From Paenibacillus jilunlii (lineage in GTDB: Bacteria > Bacillota > Bacilli > Paenibacillales > Paenibacillaceae): 64,000 bases of DNA. The stretch lies in NCBI RefSeq assembly GCF_900102965.1, contig NZ_FNGM01000012.1, forward strand, positions 9,196 to 73,195, given 5' to 3'. Under the pieces are notes generated by a model that was not told where the DNA came from, did not search any database, and saw nothing but the letters and a program-made list of their open reading frames with translations. How positions within the stretch are numbered: position 1 is the first letter of the stretch; every line of letters begins with the position of its first letter. A program made the position numbers and the translations under genes. Shown one piece after another: positions 41,881-51,159 of this stretch.

Positions 41881-42064
41881 AAGTGGAAAAAGTGAACTTA
41901 ATCTTACATAGCCCGCTACCCCGCGAGTGCTAAGTGGAAAAAGGTACACTAATTCAGCACATTTCGCCCCTGACGGAGCAATATGGCCCAACTAAGTTTC
42001 CTTTTTCCACTTTAATCTCACGATTGTTGATTTTGGGAAGAAATAAGTTCCCTTTTTCCACCTA
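41881..42064. repeat. Cluster of four 21-bp repeats in direct and inverted order
   Basis: The unit AAGTGGAAAAAGG followed by about AACTTA occurs at 41881 and 41931 (plus) and at 41993 and 42044 (inverted). A degenerate copy is at about 42095 and a lone copy at 38434. Steps between copies are about 51, 61 and 51 bp. The two direct and two inverted units can pair to one large cruciform. There is no protein-coding frame in 41679-42221. Confidence 0.7.
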
Positions 42065-42221
42065 ACGCTTGCTCACCGGTGTCTTCACAAGCACTAGTTG
42101 GAAATAGGATACCGCATCCGGCTGATTCCACCTTTTCAAATAAATTCCCTTAATTTCCCCGAACTCCCCTACGCGATCCGGCCGCCCTTTCACCTTATTT
42201 ACACGAGCTCCGGTCTGCTAC

Positions 42222-43544
42222 TCAGTCCAGCTTATCCCATTTCTCAAACAACTGCTCCACCCTTCGGCCAATGGAAGCTTCAGGCACGGTTAGTATTTTT
42301 CCCTGCTCCACAACAATCTTCCCGCCTGCCACCACTGTAGATACGGCTCCGGGCTGCATGGCATAGACCATGTTGGCGAACAGCTCTTTCCTGGGTGCCA
42401 GGGAGAGATCATGCAGATCCAGTGCGGCAAAATCAGCATGCTGCCCGGCCTCGATCGACCCGATTGGCATCCGCAGGATGTCACCGGCGCTGGAGGTGCC
42501 CATCCGGTAGACCTGCTCGGCGGTGATGCAGGTACCGTCCAGGCGGCTGACCTTCTGCAGAAGCGCACACATGCGCATCTCTTCATACACGCTGATCCGG
42601 TTGTTGCTGCAGCCCCCGTCTGTTCCCAGTGTCACCCGGACTCCCGCCTGGAGCAGATCCGGTACCCGTGTAACCCCGTCCGCTAGGAACATGTTGCTGG
42701 AAGGGCAATAGGCCAGCGACCCGCGTCTGCGGCCGATCAGTTCTATTTCAGAGTCATCCAGCCATACCAGATGAACGGCGATCATCCGCTCGTCGAGCAC
42801 ACCCAGTGAATCCAGATAATGTACAGGCCGCATGCCATAATTGTGCGAAATCTCCTCTACCTCGAACATTTCCTCGGCTACATGGATATGAAACGGCGTA
42901 TCCAGTTCCACCGCGAGCCGGTGGCCGGCCTGGATCATTTCAGGTGATGCCGCGTGCGGGCTGTGCGGCGCCGGGTGAATGGTCACCATGGAATTTCCCT
43001 GATACTTCTCCGCTAATGATCGCGTGCGCTCCACGGCTTCCGGTACCGTCTCCCGGTAGGACTGCGGCGCACCCGCCCAGTCATACATCGTGCGTGCAAA
43101 AACCAGGCGGATGCCCAGATCACCCGCCGCCCGGATGACCGCTTCGTCGTAAGCAGTGCCTCCATTATGCACATAGAAAAAGTCACAGACTGTAGTCACA
43201 CCGTACCGCAGCATTTCCCCAAAAGCGAGCAGCGCCCCCGTATAAATAGCCTCTTCATCAAGCAGCGGCGAATACCGGTACAATGCCTGATCCCGCCATT
43301 CCAGAAAAGGCTTGTCGGCTGCAATCCCGCGCAGCAGACTCTGAAAGGAGTGATGATGTGAATTGACAGTGCCGGGGACGATGGCTTTGCCCTCCCATTC
43401 AATTGGCCGGGCATCCGGGTAGCGCTGCAGCAATTCATCACGGCTGCCTACATCCGTAATCTTCCCGTTTTCCACCAGTAGAGCGTAGCTCTGCTTGAAT
43501 TCCCCCTGCGTATATACCGCATCCGCCGAATATAAATCGCGCAA
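42222..43544 (-). CDS. Amidohydrolase, formimidoylglutamate deiminase (HutF)-like
   Basis: The 440-residue metallo-hydrolase of the AtzB/TrzA/HutF group has metal ligands in NSHHHSFQ (about residues 61-68), HIHVAEE (about 218-224), AVHLVWL and TDGGCSNN (about 308-315). The segment CDFFYVHNGG resembles the substrate loop of Pseudomonas HutF. It is the last gene of the hut operon, 12 bp behind the M20 gene (TTG start after GGAGG). It could deiminate N-formimino-L-glutamate to N-formyl-L-glutamate, replacing HutG. The alternative is an unrelated S-adenosylhomocysteine/8-oxoguanine-type deaminase. Confidence 0.7.
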   Translation of the reverse strand: MRDLYSADAVYTQGEFKQSYALLVENGKITDVGSRDELLQRYPDARPIEWEGKAIVPGTVNSHHHSFQSLLRGIAADKPFLEWRDQALYRYSPLLDEEAIYTGALLAFGEMLRYGVTTVCDFFYVHNGGTAYDEAVIRAAGDLGIRLVFARTMYDWAGAPQSYRETVPEAVERTRSLAEKYQGNSMVTIHPAPHSPHAASPEMIQAGHRLAVELDTPFHIHVAEEMFEVEEISHNYGMRPVHYLDSLGVLDERMIAVHLVWLDDSEIELIGRRRGSLAYCPSSNMFLADGVTRVPDLLQAGVRVTLGTDGGCSNNRISVYEEMRMCALLQKVSRLDGTCITAEQVYRMGTSSAGDILRMPIGSIEAGQHADFAALDLHDLSLAPRKELFANMVYAMQPGAVSTVVAGGKIVVEQGKILTVPEASIGRRVEQLFEKWDKLD

Positions 43545-43556
43545 TGGTTGTTCCTC

Positions 43557-44948
43557 CTAATGGTTCAATTCTTGATCTAAGGCGAGAATGGACTGCAGTA
43601 ATACATTGCCGGCCTTCTCCATATCTTCGATCCGGCTTTCCTCTTCAGGACAGTGGCTTTTGCCGTCCAGGCTGGGCACGAACAGCATGCCCGCCCTGGT
43701 TAGAGATGCCATATGCGTGGCATCGTGACCGGCCATGCTGCCAAGCCGCAGGCTGCTGTATCCCAGCTTCTCCGCCTGTCCTTCGCACAGGCTGATGACC
43801 AGGGAATCCAGCGGCTCAGGGCTCTGATCCAGAATCAGACGCCGTTCCAGGCGCAGGCCGCGGCGTTCTGCTATGGGCAAGGCAAGCTTGCCCCAGTCCC
43901 CAAGTACCTCCCGGATTTGTGCACGCTGCTCGCCTCTGATCTCCAGATGAAACGTAACCTTTTCCGGGATAATATTCGCCGCATTCGGTTCATTGCTGAT
44001 CCGGCCAATCGTGCCTACCACTTCATCCGCCGGATGGTTCCGGCAGACGGTCTCGAAGGCCAGCAGCATCTCGGAAGCGCCCATCAGCGCATCCTTGCGG
44101 TCCCCCATGAGCGTCGTCCCGGCATGGTTGGCTTCACCCAGAACCGTGATTTCTTCACGGTAGATGCCTGTTATGGCCGTCACAAGCCCTACCGGGATAT
44201 CGCGGTCCAGCAGTCTTTTTCCTTGTTCGATATGAACTTCGAGAAAAGCAGCCAGCTCCTCCGGCTTTCTCCGCGCCGCCTCGAACTGCTCTGGATCGCC
44301 GCCCGCCAGGCGCAGCGCCTCCGTTAATAGCTCGCCCTGGTCATTGCGGACTCCCGCAAGATCCTTGGCCTTGAGCTTACCGGCCACCGCTCTGCTGCCG
44401 AATGTCGACAGCCCGAACGGATTCGGCTCTTCCGCGCTGAAGGAAACCAGCTCCAGGGGGTGGCGGGTAACCACTTTGTTTTCTTCCAGTACAGTCATGA
44501 CCTCCAGCGCCAGCAGCACCCCCAGCGCGCCATCGTATTTGCCGCCATTCGGAACCGTATCGATATGGGAGCCGAACGCAATTGCGGCAAGACAGGCTAC
44601 GGAACGGTCTGAGACAGCTGAGACATCCGGGCTTCTGCCGCCCGCACCGCTTCTCACCGCCCAAATATTCGCTGCCGCATCCACCCTTACGGCCAGATTC
44701 AAACGGAGCAGTTCGGCCTTGAGCCATTCCCGCGCCGCCAATTCTGCCGGGGTAAACGTGGTGCGGTCCAGACCTCCCGTAGCCTGGTTCAGACCGAATA
44801 TAGCTAATTCCCGGATGTTGCTCTGAAGCCGTGACGCATTGATCCGCAGCTTACTAGATTGTTGCTCTTGATTCGGCAGCAGATGGTCTTGCTGCTCCTC
44901 TCTCAGCAATCCACCCTCCCGCACTTCATCCTTCCACAAATCACTCAT
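43557..44948 (-). CDS. M20-family amidase (allantoate amidohydrolase/N-carbamoyl amino acid hydrolase-like)
   Basis: The 463-residue dinuclear-zinc hydrolase has His in FGSHIDTVPNGG (about residues 126-137), the bridging Asp in KYDGALGV, the Glu pair in SAEEPNPFG and His in HIEQGK and AGHDATHMA. The non-standard EEPNPFG replaces the usual EEGxRF of the family. Start ATG overlaps the hutI stop (44945-44948). L-carbamoylases of this family are known also to hydrolyse N-formyl amino acids, so within a hut operon it could release glutamate from N-formylglutamate. Residues 1-35 are a poorly conserved extension. Confidence 0.75.
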   Translation of the reverse strand: MSDLWKDEVREGGLLREEQQDHLLPNQEQQSSKLRINASRLQSNIRELAIFGLNQATGGLDRTTFTPAELAAREWLKAELLRLNLAVRVDAAANIWAVRSGAGGRSPDVSAVSDRSVACLAAIAFGSHIDTVPNGGKYDGALGVLLALEVMTVLEENKVVTRHPLELVSFSAEEPNPFGLSTFGSRAVAGKLKAKDLAGVRNDQGELLTEALRLAGGDPEQFEAARRKPEELAAFLEVHIEQGKRLLDRDIPVGLVTAITGIYREEITVLGEANHAGTTLMGDRKDALMGASEMLLAFETVCRNHPADEVVGTIGRISNEPNAANIIPEKVTFHLEIRGEQRAQIREVLGDWGKLALPIAERRGLRLERRLILDQSPEPLDSLVISLCEGQAEKLGYSSLRLGSMAGHDATHMASLTRAGMLFVPSLDGKSHCPEEESRIEDMEKAGNVLLQSILALDQELNH

Positions 44949-46222
44949 GCGGACACCCTCCTACCGTTCTGGATAACGACCTCTCCTTTTTTGAACACGG
45001 TATCTACCAAATTAACCGCATAATGATACTGCAAGTAGAGATAGTTGGGTGCATCGAACAACACGAGATCGGCCTGTTTACCGACTTCGATGCTCCCGAT
45101 GGTGGCAGCCCGGCCAATAGCATGAGCGGCATTGATCGTACAAGCGGCCAGCACTTCAGCCGGTGTCATTCGCATCGTCAGGCAGGCCAGGTTCATAATA
45201 AAAGGCAGCGATTCCGTCGGTGATGAACCGGGATTCCGGTCCGTTGAAAGCGCGACAGGCACTCCGGCAGCGATCATAGCCCGTGCATTGGCTGGCTGCG
45301 CCATCAGAAAAAAGGCGGTGCCGGGTAGAAGAACAGCGATCACTCCGGCTTCAGCCATCCGCTGAATGCCAGCTTCGGAGACATGCAGCAGGTGGTCTGC
45401 GGACACGGCTCCCAGCTCGGCAGCCAGCTCGGCTCCCCCGTATGACACTAATTCGTCGGCGTGAATCTTAGGCTTCAACCCCCACTTTTGGCCCGCCGCC
45501 AGGATGTCCCTGGACTGATTTACGGTAAATGCCCCCTCTTCACAGAAAACATCGCAAAACTCGGCTAATTCCTCACGGGCCACCGCGGGGATCATGTCTT
45601 CGATGACGGTGCGTACAAAAGCATCCGCGTTTCCCTTGTACTCCACCGGCACCGCGTGAGCGCCCATAAACGTTGGGACCAGATCCACCGGATGGGAAGC
45701 GTTCAGCCTGCGGACCACCCGCAGCTGCTTCAATTCATCCTCCAACCGCAGACCGTATCCGCTTTTAGCCTCAACCGTCGTTACTCCATATTCGAGAAAA
45801 CGGTCCAGCCGCTTCACCGTTTCGGCCATTAGCTGTTCCTCGGCGGCTTCACGTGTACGCTCTGTCGTATAGAGAATTCCGCCCCCTGCATTCAAAATAT
45901 CCATGTATTTTGCACCCTGCAGACGCAGGTTCAATTCGAACTCCCTGGACCCGGAAAATACGATATGGGTATGCGGGTCAATCAGCCCCGGGGTGACCGT
46001 CCTGCCTTCCGCCGACAGTACCGTAACCTCCTGGTTCCCGGAGTGCTCCGCCACATACCGGCGGGCTTCTTCGCTGCTGCCCACGAAGGTGAAAATTCCG
46101 TCTTCAATGACTATGCCTCCGTCTTCGATGAGGCCAAGCTCTTCCATCTCCTTGCCCGCCTTCGGCTTCGCGCTGGCTCCGCGCAGGGTCGCAATCTGCG
46201 CGGCACTATGAATGTAGATCAT
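44945..46222 (-). CDS. hutI: Imidazolonepropionase
   Basis: The third step of histidine breakdown: it hydrolyses 4-imidazolone-5-propionate to N-formimino-L-glutamate. The 425-residue product has PGLIDPHTHIVFSGSRE (metal HxH), MGAHAVP, IHADELVSYGG and TDRNPGSSPTES, all standard. I start at ATG 46222 (AAAGGGG upstream), which gives the usual family length. A longer frame to 46327 has no site. It overlaps the hutU end by 17 bp and the M20 gene by 4 bp, so the operon is tightly coupled. Confidence 0.92.
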   Translation of the reverse strand: MIYIHSAAQIATLRGASAKPKAGKEMEELGLIEDGGIVIEDGIFTFVGSSEEARRYVAEHSGNQEVTVLSAEGRTVTPGLIDPHTHIVFSGSREFELNLRLQGAKYMDILNAGGGILYTTERTREAAEEQLMAETVKRLDRFLEYGVTTVEAKSGYGLRLEDELKQLRVVRRLNASHPVDLVPTFMGAHAVPVEYKGNADAFVRTVIEDMIPAVAREELAEFCDVFCEEGAFTVNQSRDILAAGQKWGLKPKIHADELVSYGGAELAAELGAVSADHLLHVSEAGIQRMAEAGVIAVLLPGTAFFLMAQPANARAMIAAGVPVALSTDRNPGSSPTESLPFIMNLACLTMRMTPAEVLAACTINAAHAIGRAATIGSIEVGKQADLVLFDAPNYLYLQYHYAVNLVDTVFKKGEVVIQNGRRVSA

Positions 46223-47903
46223 GCTTCCGCCCCTTTCCCGGACCGCCCAGCATAGGCATGCGGATGCCTTTGGACCTGGCTGTCTCTGCGGCAAGTGCAT
46301 ATCCGGCGTCTGCATGACGGACGACACCCATGCCGGGATCAGAGGTCAGCACCCGTTCCAGCCTTGCTTCTGCCTCTTTAGATCCATCTGCGACGACTAC
46401 CATTCCGGCATGCTGGGAATATCCCATGCCTACACCGCCGCCATGGTGGAGCGATACCCAGCTGGCGCCGGCCGCTGTATTGACCATCGCGTTTAGAAGA
46501 GGCCAGTCGGAGACAGCATCACTGCCGTCCTGCATCGCTTCCGTCTCCCGGTTCGGTGAGGCCACAGATCCTGCGTCCAGATGATCCCTGCCAATCACAA
46601 CCGGTGCAGATAATTCTCCTGAGGCTACCATACCGTTAATTATCCGGCCAAACCTTGCACGTTCACCGTAGCCCAGCCAGCAAATGCGGGCAGGCAGCCC
46701 CTGGAAGGAAACCTTCTCCTGAGCGAGGCGTATCCAGCGCTGCAAGCCTTCATTTTCGGGAAACTCACGCATAACCGCAGCATCGGTTTTATATATATCC
46801 TCAGGATCGCCGGACAACGCCACCCAGCGGAAAGGTCCCTTCCCTTCGCAGAACTGCGGGCGGATATAGGCCGGAACAAAGCCGGGGAAGCTGAACGCCT
46901 GCCGGACGCCTGCATCATAAGCGACCTGCCGGATGTTATTGCCATAGTCGAAGGTCACCGCTCCTTTGCTTTGCAGCGCCAGCATGGATTGAACGTGGCG
47001 GGCAATACTTTTTTTGGCCAAGGCCACATATTCCTGGGGATTCGCAGCTCTTAGCTGCCGGCCTGTCTCCACCGTCAAGCCCTCCGGGATGTAACCGTTC
47101 AGCGGGTCATGCGCCGAGGTCTGATCCGTCAGAACATCCGGTATAAAACCCAGATCAAGCATGCGCGGCAGCAGCTCCGCCGCATTACCGAGGAGGCCGA
47201 TGGAGAGCGGCCGCCCTTCGCTTTTGGCAGCTTCAGCTATGGATAGGGCCTCTTCAAGCGTCTCGGCGAGGATGTCGCAATACCGGGACTGGATGCGTTT
47301 CTCAATCCGGGTCCGGTCCACATCGATTCCGATGAATACCCCGTCATTCATGGTTACAGCGAGCGGCTGAGCGCCACCCATTCCGCCAAGACCGGCACTG
47401 AGGGTAATCGTCCCTTTCAGCGTGCCGCCAAAATGCTGTCTGGCACACTCCGCAAACGTCTCATAGGTCCCCTGCACAATGCCTTGAGTACCTATATAAA
47501 TCCAGCTGCCTGCCGTCATTTGCCCGTACATCATTAGCCCTTTCCGGTCCAGCTCGTGAAAGGTCTCCCAGTTCGCCCAGGCCGGAACCAGGTTGGAGTT
47601 CGCGATCAGCACCCGTGGCGCATCGGGATGCGTACGGAAGATAGCCACCGGTTTGCCGGATTGAATGAGCAAGGTTTCGTTGTCTTCCAGCGTTTGCAGC
47701 GAATGTACAATAGCGTCAAAGCTCTCCCAATTGCGCGCCGCCTTGCCGATCCCGCCATAAACGACCAGCTGCTCCGGATGCTCTGCCACCTCGGGATCGA
47801 GATTGTTCATCAGCATTCGCAGCGCCGCTTCCTGGACCCAGCCTTTGGTATGGAGCTGACTGCCTCTTGGTGCGCGGATGACTCTTGCTTCGTGTGTGCC
47901 CAT
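46206..47903 (-). CDS. hutU: Urocanate hydratase
   Basis: The second step of histidine breakdown: it adds water to urocanate using tightly bound NAD+. The 565-residue length is normal. Conserved blocks include GKAARNWESFDAIV, the NAD-binding SAGLGGMGGAQPLA (about residues 170-183), and the catalytic Cys region near 410 (PARICWLGYGERA). AAGGGGGGA precedes the ATG. It lies 34 bp after hutH. Confidence 0.94.
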   Translation of the reverse strand: MGTHEARVIRAPRGSQLHTKGWVQEAALRMLMNNLDPEVAEHPEQLVVYGGIGKAARNWESFDAIVHSLQTLEDNETLLIQSGKPVAIFRTHPDAPRVLIANSNLVPAWANWETFHELDRKGLMMYGQMTAGSWIYIGTQGIVQGTYETFAECARQHFGGTLKGTITLSAGLGGMGGAQPLAVTMNDGVFIGIDVDRTRIEKRIQSRYCDILAETLEEALSIAEAAKSEGRPLSIGLLGNAAELLPRMLDLGFIPDVLTDQTSAHDPLNGYIPEGLTVETGRQLRAANPQEYVALAKKSIARHVQSMLALQSKGAVTFDYGNNIRQVAYDAGVRQAFSFPGFVPAYIRPQFCEGKGPFRWVALSGDPEDIYKTDAAVMREFPENEGLQRWIRLAQEKVSFQGLPARICWLGYGERARFGRIINGMVASGELSAPVVIGRDHLDAGSVASPNRETEAMQDGSDAVSDWPLLNAMVNTAAGASWVSLHHGGGVGMGYSQHAGMVVVADGSKEAEARLERVLTSDPGMGVVRHADAGYALAAETARSKGIRMPMLGGPGKGRKHDLHS

Positions 47904-47937
47904 TTCGTTACTCCCCCCCTTTTGTTAAATATCAGCT

Positions 47938-49491
47938 TCAGTTTTTATAATTATGAAAAGGCACCAAAGCAAATAACTCCTCCAGCACGCCAGGCTCCTT
48001 CATCCACTCCGCAATGGCGGCAAAATCGCCGGAAAGTACGCGGTCCGCATCTACAAAAGGCACCTGCTCCCGGCAGTGGTCATACAGCCATTTCGTTCCC
48101 TGCCCCAGCAGCTGCGGATTGCGGTAATCAATGGCCTGCGCCGCGCAGAGCAGCTCAATCGCCAGTACGGCATAGGCATTGTCCACAATTTGCTTCGCTT
48201 TCCGCGCACCAATCGTGCCCATGCTGACATGATCCTCCTGATTCCCAGAAGAGGGAATCGAGTCCACACTGGCCGGATGGGCCAGAGATTTATTCTCCGA
48301 CACAACGGCCGCCGCCGCGTATTGCGCGATCATGAACCCCGACTCCAGGCCGCCGTTCGTCGTCAGAAACGGGGGCAGCCCGTCGTTCAGATGCGGATTG
48401 ACCATCCGCTCGATTCTGCGTTCGGAGATGTCCGCCAGCTCCGCCGCGCTGATGGACAGATGATCCATCGCCAGCGCAATGGGCTGCCCGTGGAAGTTGC
48501 CGCCGGAGATGACCTTTTCTTCATCGGCGAAGATCAGCGGATTATCTGTCGCCGAGTTGATCTCAATCTCCAGCTTCCCGGCAATATAAGCCAGTGCATC
48601 GCGGCTGGCGCCATGGACCTGCGGCGCACAGCGCAGCGAGTAGGCATCCTGCACTCTCAGCTCCCCTTGGCGGGTCATTAGCTTGCTGCCGTCAGTCAGA
48701 TTCCGGATATGATCGGCGGCTTGCCTTTGCCCCCGATGAGGCCGGACGATATGTGTTGCCGGGTCAAAAGCATCCCGGACCGCACGCAGCGCCTCACAGG
48801 TCAATGCTGCCGCGCAATCGGCCCAGTTGGCCAGATTCAGCGCATCCCAGCAGGCCAGCGTGCCAACGGCAGTCATCACCTGTGTACCGTTGATCAGGGC
48901 CAGCCCTTCCTTGGCCTCCAGCACAATCGGCGTAAGTCCCGCTTGCGCCAGCGCCTGTGCACCCGGCATGCGCCGGCCTTGATAATAGGCCTCCCCTTCG
49001 CCGATCATCACAAGCACCATATGCGATAACGGGGCCAGGTCGCCGCTTGCGCCCAAGGAGCCTTTTTCCGGGATTACGGGTACCACGTTGCGGTTAAGCA
49101 TTTCCACCATCAGCTGGATCACCTCCAGACGGATGCCGGAGTAGCCAAGAGATAAGGCGTTAATTCTTAATAGAAGAATGGCGCGGACGGCCTCTTCAGG
49201 CAGCGGCGCGCCTATCCCGCAGCTGTGGCTGCGGATCAGGTTGAGCTGCAGCGCCTTCGTATCCTCCGGGGAGATATACGTATCGCTGAATTTGCCGAAG
49301 CCTGTGGTCAGGCCGTACACCGCTTTTTTCTCCAGCAGCAGCTTCTCTACGTACTTGCGGGTATGATTGACTTTCCGGCAGCTTTCCCCGCTAAGATCCA
49401 CGGTTTTATGATACCGGGCCACTTGGATCACTTCTTCAATCGTTAAGGAACTGCCATGGATAATTACGGTTGGATTGGCGGTTTCCAACAT
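47938..49491 (-). CDS. hutH: Histidine ammonia-lyase
   Basis: The first step: it removes ammonia from histidine giving urocanate. The 517-residue enzyme carries the ASG triad for the MIO cofactor in GSLGASGDLAPLSHM (about residues 144-158) and the QEDHVSMG motif (about 411-418). ATG at 49491 is preferred over the GTG three codons earlier because AGGTGAGG would otherwise overlap the start. The gene follows the HutP-controlled terminator and begins the structural part of the operon. Confidence 0.94.
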   Translation of the reverse strand: MLETANPTVIIHGSSLTIEEVIQVARYHKTVDLSGESCRKVNHTRKYVEKLLLEKKAVYGLTTGFGKFSDTYISPEDTKALQLNLIRSHSCGIGAPLPEEAVRAILLLRINALSLGYSGIRLEVIQLMVEMLNRNVVPVIPEKGSLGASGDLAPLSHMVLVMIGEGEAYYQGRRMPGAQALAQAGLTPIVLEAKEGLALINGTQVMTAVGTLACWDALNLANWADCAAALTCEALRAVRDAFDPATHIVRPHRGQRQAADHIRNLTDGSKLMTRQGELRVQDAYSLRCAPQVHGASRDALAYIAGKLEIEINSATDNPLIFADEEKVISGGNFHGQPIALAMDHLSISAAELADISERRIERMVNPHLNDGLPPFLTTNGGLESGFMIAQYAAAAVVSENKSLAHPASVDSIPSSGNQEDHVSMGTIGARKAKQIVDNAYAVLAIELLCAAQAIDYRNPQLLGQGTKWLYDHCREQVPFVDADRVLSGDFAAIAEWMKEPGVLEELFALVPFHNYKN

Positions 49492-49516
49492 AAGCCTCAC
49501 CTGCTTTACGAGTAAT

Positions 49517-49575
49517 AGAAAAAGCCCATACCCTAATAAGAGGTACCGGCTTCTATATTACTAATCACTAAATTA
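49517..49575 (-). promoter_or_regulatory. hut leader: HutP-binding UAG triplets and terminator
   Basis: Between hutP and hutH the minus-strand RNA has UAG triplets (complements of 49568-49570, 49561-49563 and 49553-49555) spaced 4-5 nt apart. A hairpin with AAGCC / GGCTT outer and TACC / GGTA inner pairing and a U-run follows (complement of about 49552-49517). In B. subtilis, HutP with histidine and Mg2+ binds NAG triplets and prevents such a terminator from forming. Thus hut expression should need histidine. Confidence 0.8.
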
Positions 49576-49618
49576 CGGCTTATCCGTTAAGGCGCTTCTT
49601 CCCGATAACATACTGCCT

Positions 49619-50080
49619 CTAAATATGATTAAAACCGAAGCCAATGGCTTCATGCTCAAACCCTTTTTTGGGAGCGCCAATCGTACCATAGGCACAGACG
49701 GCAATCCATTCGCCCTCCAGCTCAGCAGAACCGGACCTTTTTCCCCTTACAATGGCAAACGTAAGCCCCACCGTACGTAAAATATCACCAAACTGCACGA
49801 TTCCGCGGCCAATGCTCTGTATGGTCTCGATGATCGCATGATACAGCGAATGAACCTCGCGGTAGGAATTGCCGTCGATAATATGGTTATTCTTGGCGGC
49901 TGTTTCGATCGCTGCAACCACCTTGATCATATCCATGGCACCCACCCGGCCAATCGTGTAGCGGAAATCCCGCGAATTCAGCTCCTGCTCGACAACTTTT
50001 TTCCATTCATGCTCCTGCAGAACAGCCAGCAGAATAGCTAATTTACCCATCGGGAATGATGAAGCCAGCGATTCCTCCAT
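49619..50080 (-). CDS. hutP: Hut operon antiterminator HutP
   Basis: The 153-residue RNA-binding protein senses L-histidine and Mg2+ and opens the terminator before hutH. The sequence aligns well with B. subtilis HutP: GRVGAMDMIKVVAAIETA (about residues 48-65), YREVHSLYHAI with the histidines that bind metal, and EGEWIAVCAYGTIGAPKKG. The C-terminal GFEHEAIGFGFNHI is also conserved. GAGGAG precedes the ATG. It is the first gene of the hut operon. Confidence 0.93.
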   Translation of the reverse strand: MEESLASSFPMGKLAILLAVLQEHEWKKVVEQELNSRDFRYTIGRVGAMDMIKVVAAIETAAKNNHIIDGNSYREVHSLYHAIIETIQSIGRGIVQFGDILRTVGLTFAIVRGKRSGSAELEGEWIAVCAYGTIGAPKKGFEHEAIGFGFNHI

Positions 50081-50185
50081 GCGGAATTCTCCTCGATTCT
50101 CGCGTTCAAATTGTACAGCCTGCAGAGTTTCACTTTTCGAATATGTTATATTATATGCCGCATATGCAGCGGTATGTTCTACTCC

Positions 50186-51151
50186 TTAACGATTTAGCAA
50201 CTCCAAATACCGCCCCAGCCCGTTCGCCTCCAGCTCCTCCTTCGGGATGAACCGGAGCGCGGCGGAATTGACCCGGTAATGCTGCTTCGCCGGCTCCGGA
50301 CCGTCGAAGAACAAATGGCCCAGATAGGCTCCGCTCAGTCTGCTGCGCAGCGCGGTCCGCACCTCACCGCCGCTATAGTCGGCTTCCCGCCGGATCAGTC
50401 CCTCGGCTATCGGCCCGGTGAAGCTGGGCCAGCCGGTAGCGGAGTCGAATTTGTCCGCCGAGCTGAACAGCGGATCGCCGCTGATTACATCGACATAAAT
50501 GCCGTCATGGAATTCATTCCAATACGCATTCTCATACGGCGGCTCCGATGCCTTATGCTGCGTGACCTCATACTGCAGCCGGTTCAGCTGATTGCGCAGG
50601 CGCTTTTGATCCTCTGGGCTGTTCCAGTGCTGCTCCAGAAATTCGTCCCGGCCCGAGCCTTTCAGATAGAGCTTATAATCCAAAGGATGGGTTTTATAAT
50701 AATCCTGATGCAGCGCTTCAGCAGAGTAGAATGGAGCGGCAGGAAGAATTTCTGTCACAATCGGGCCCTTAAATCTTTTGCTGGCCTGAAGGGCCGCCTT
50801 AGACGCCTCCGCCTTCGCACGCTGTTCTTCATTATGCACAAAAATTGCCGTCCGGTAAGAATACCCCCGGTCCATAAACTGTCCGCCTTTGTCGGTCGGA
50901 TCAATCAGCTGCCAATAAATGTCCAGCAGCCGCTCATACGGGAACCGCTCCGGCTCATATGTAATCTGCACAACCTCCACATGCCCCGTCGTTTCCGTCC
51001 CCACTTCCTCGTAGGTCGGATTGTCCGTATGGCCGCCCGTATACCCGGATACCACAGAAACAATTCCCGGCAGCTCATCAAAAGGCTTGACCATACACCA
51101 AAAGCAGCCGCCCGCAAAGGTGGCAAGCTCCGTTCTGTTCTTTTCATTCAA
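50186..51151 (-). CDS. msrAB: Bifunctional methionine sulfoxide reductase MsrA-MsrB with cysteine-less MsrB domain
   Basis: The 321-residue fusion protein has MsrA at about residues 8-155 with the active-site GCFWC (near 15-19), and MsrB at about 180-315. The MsrB domain keeps the fold signatures LQYEVTQ, GWPSFTGP, SRLSGAYLGHLF and VNSAALRF. However, the catalytic Cys of the usual RYCxNS is Arg (HYRVNS), and the resolving Cys before GWPSF is Thr (SATGWPSF). The codons (CGG, ACC) are several changes from Cys, so sequencing error is unlikely. MsrA should reduce Met-S-oxide; the MsrB half should be inactive or altered. TTG at 51151, 8 nt after AGGAGG, is the likely start. Confidence 0.85.
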   Translation of the reverse strand: MNEKNRTELATFAGGCFWCMVKPFDELPGIVSVVSGYTGGHTDNPTYEEVGTETTGHVEVVQITYEPERFPYERLLDIYWQLIDPTDKGGQFMDRGYSYRTAIFVHNEEQRAKAEASKAALQASKRFKGPIVTEILPAAPFYSAEALHQDYYKTHPLDYKLYLKGSGRDEFLEQHWNSPEDQKRLRNQLNRLQYEVTQHKASEPPYENAYWNEFHDGIYVDVISGDPLFSSADKFDSATGWPSFTGPIAEGLIRREADYSGGEVRTALRSRLSGAYLGHLFFDGPEPAKQHYRVNSAALRFIPKEELEANGLGRYLELLNR

Positions 51152-51159
51152 CCGGAACA

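Noticed and set aside
41881..42064. CRISPR array
   Set aside because: Repeats are imperfect, only four, and change orientation halfway; no cas gene is near.
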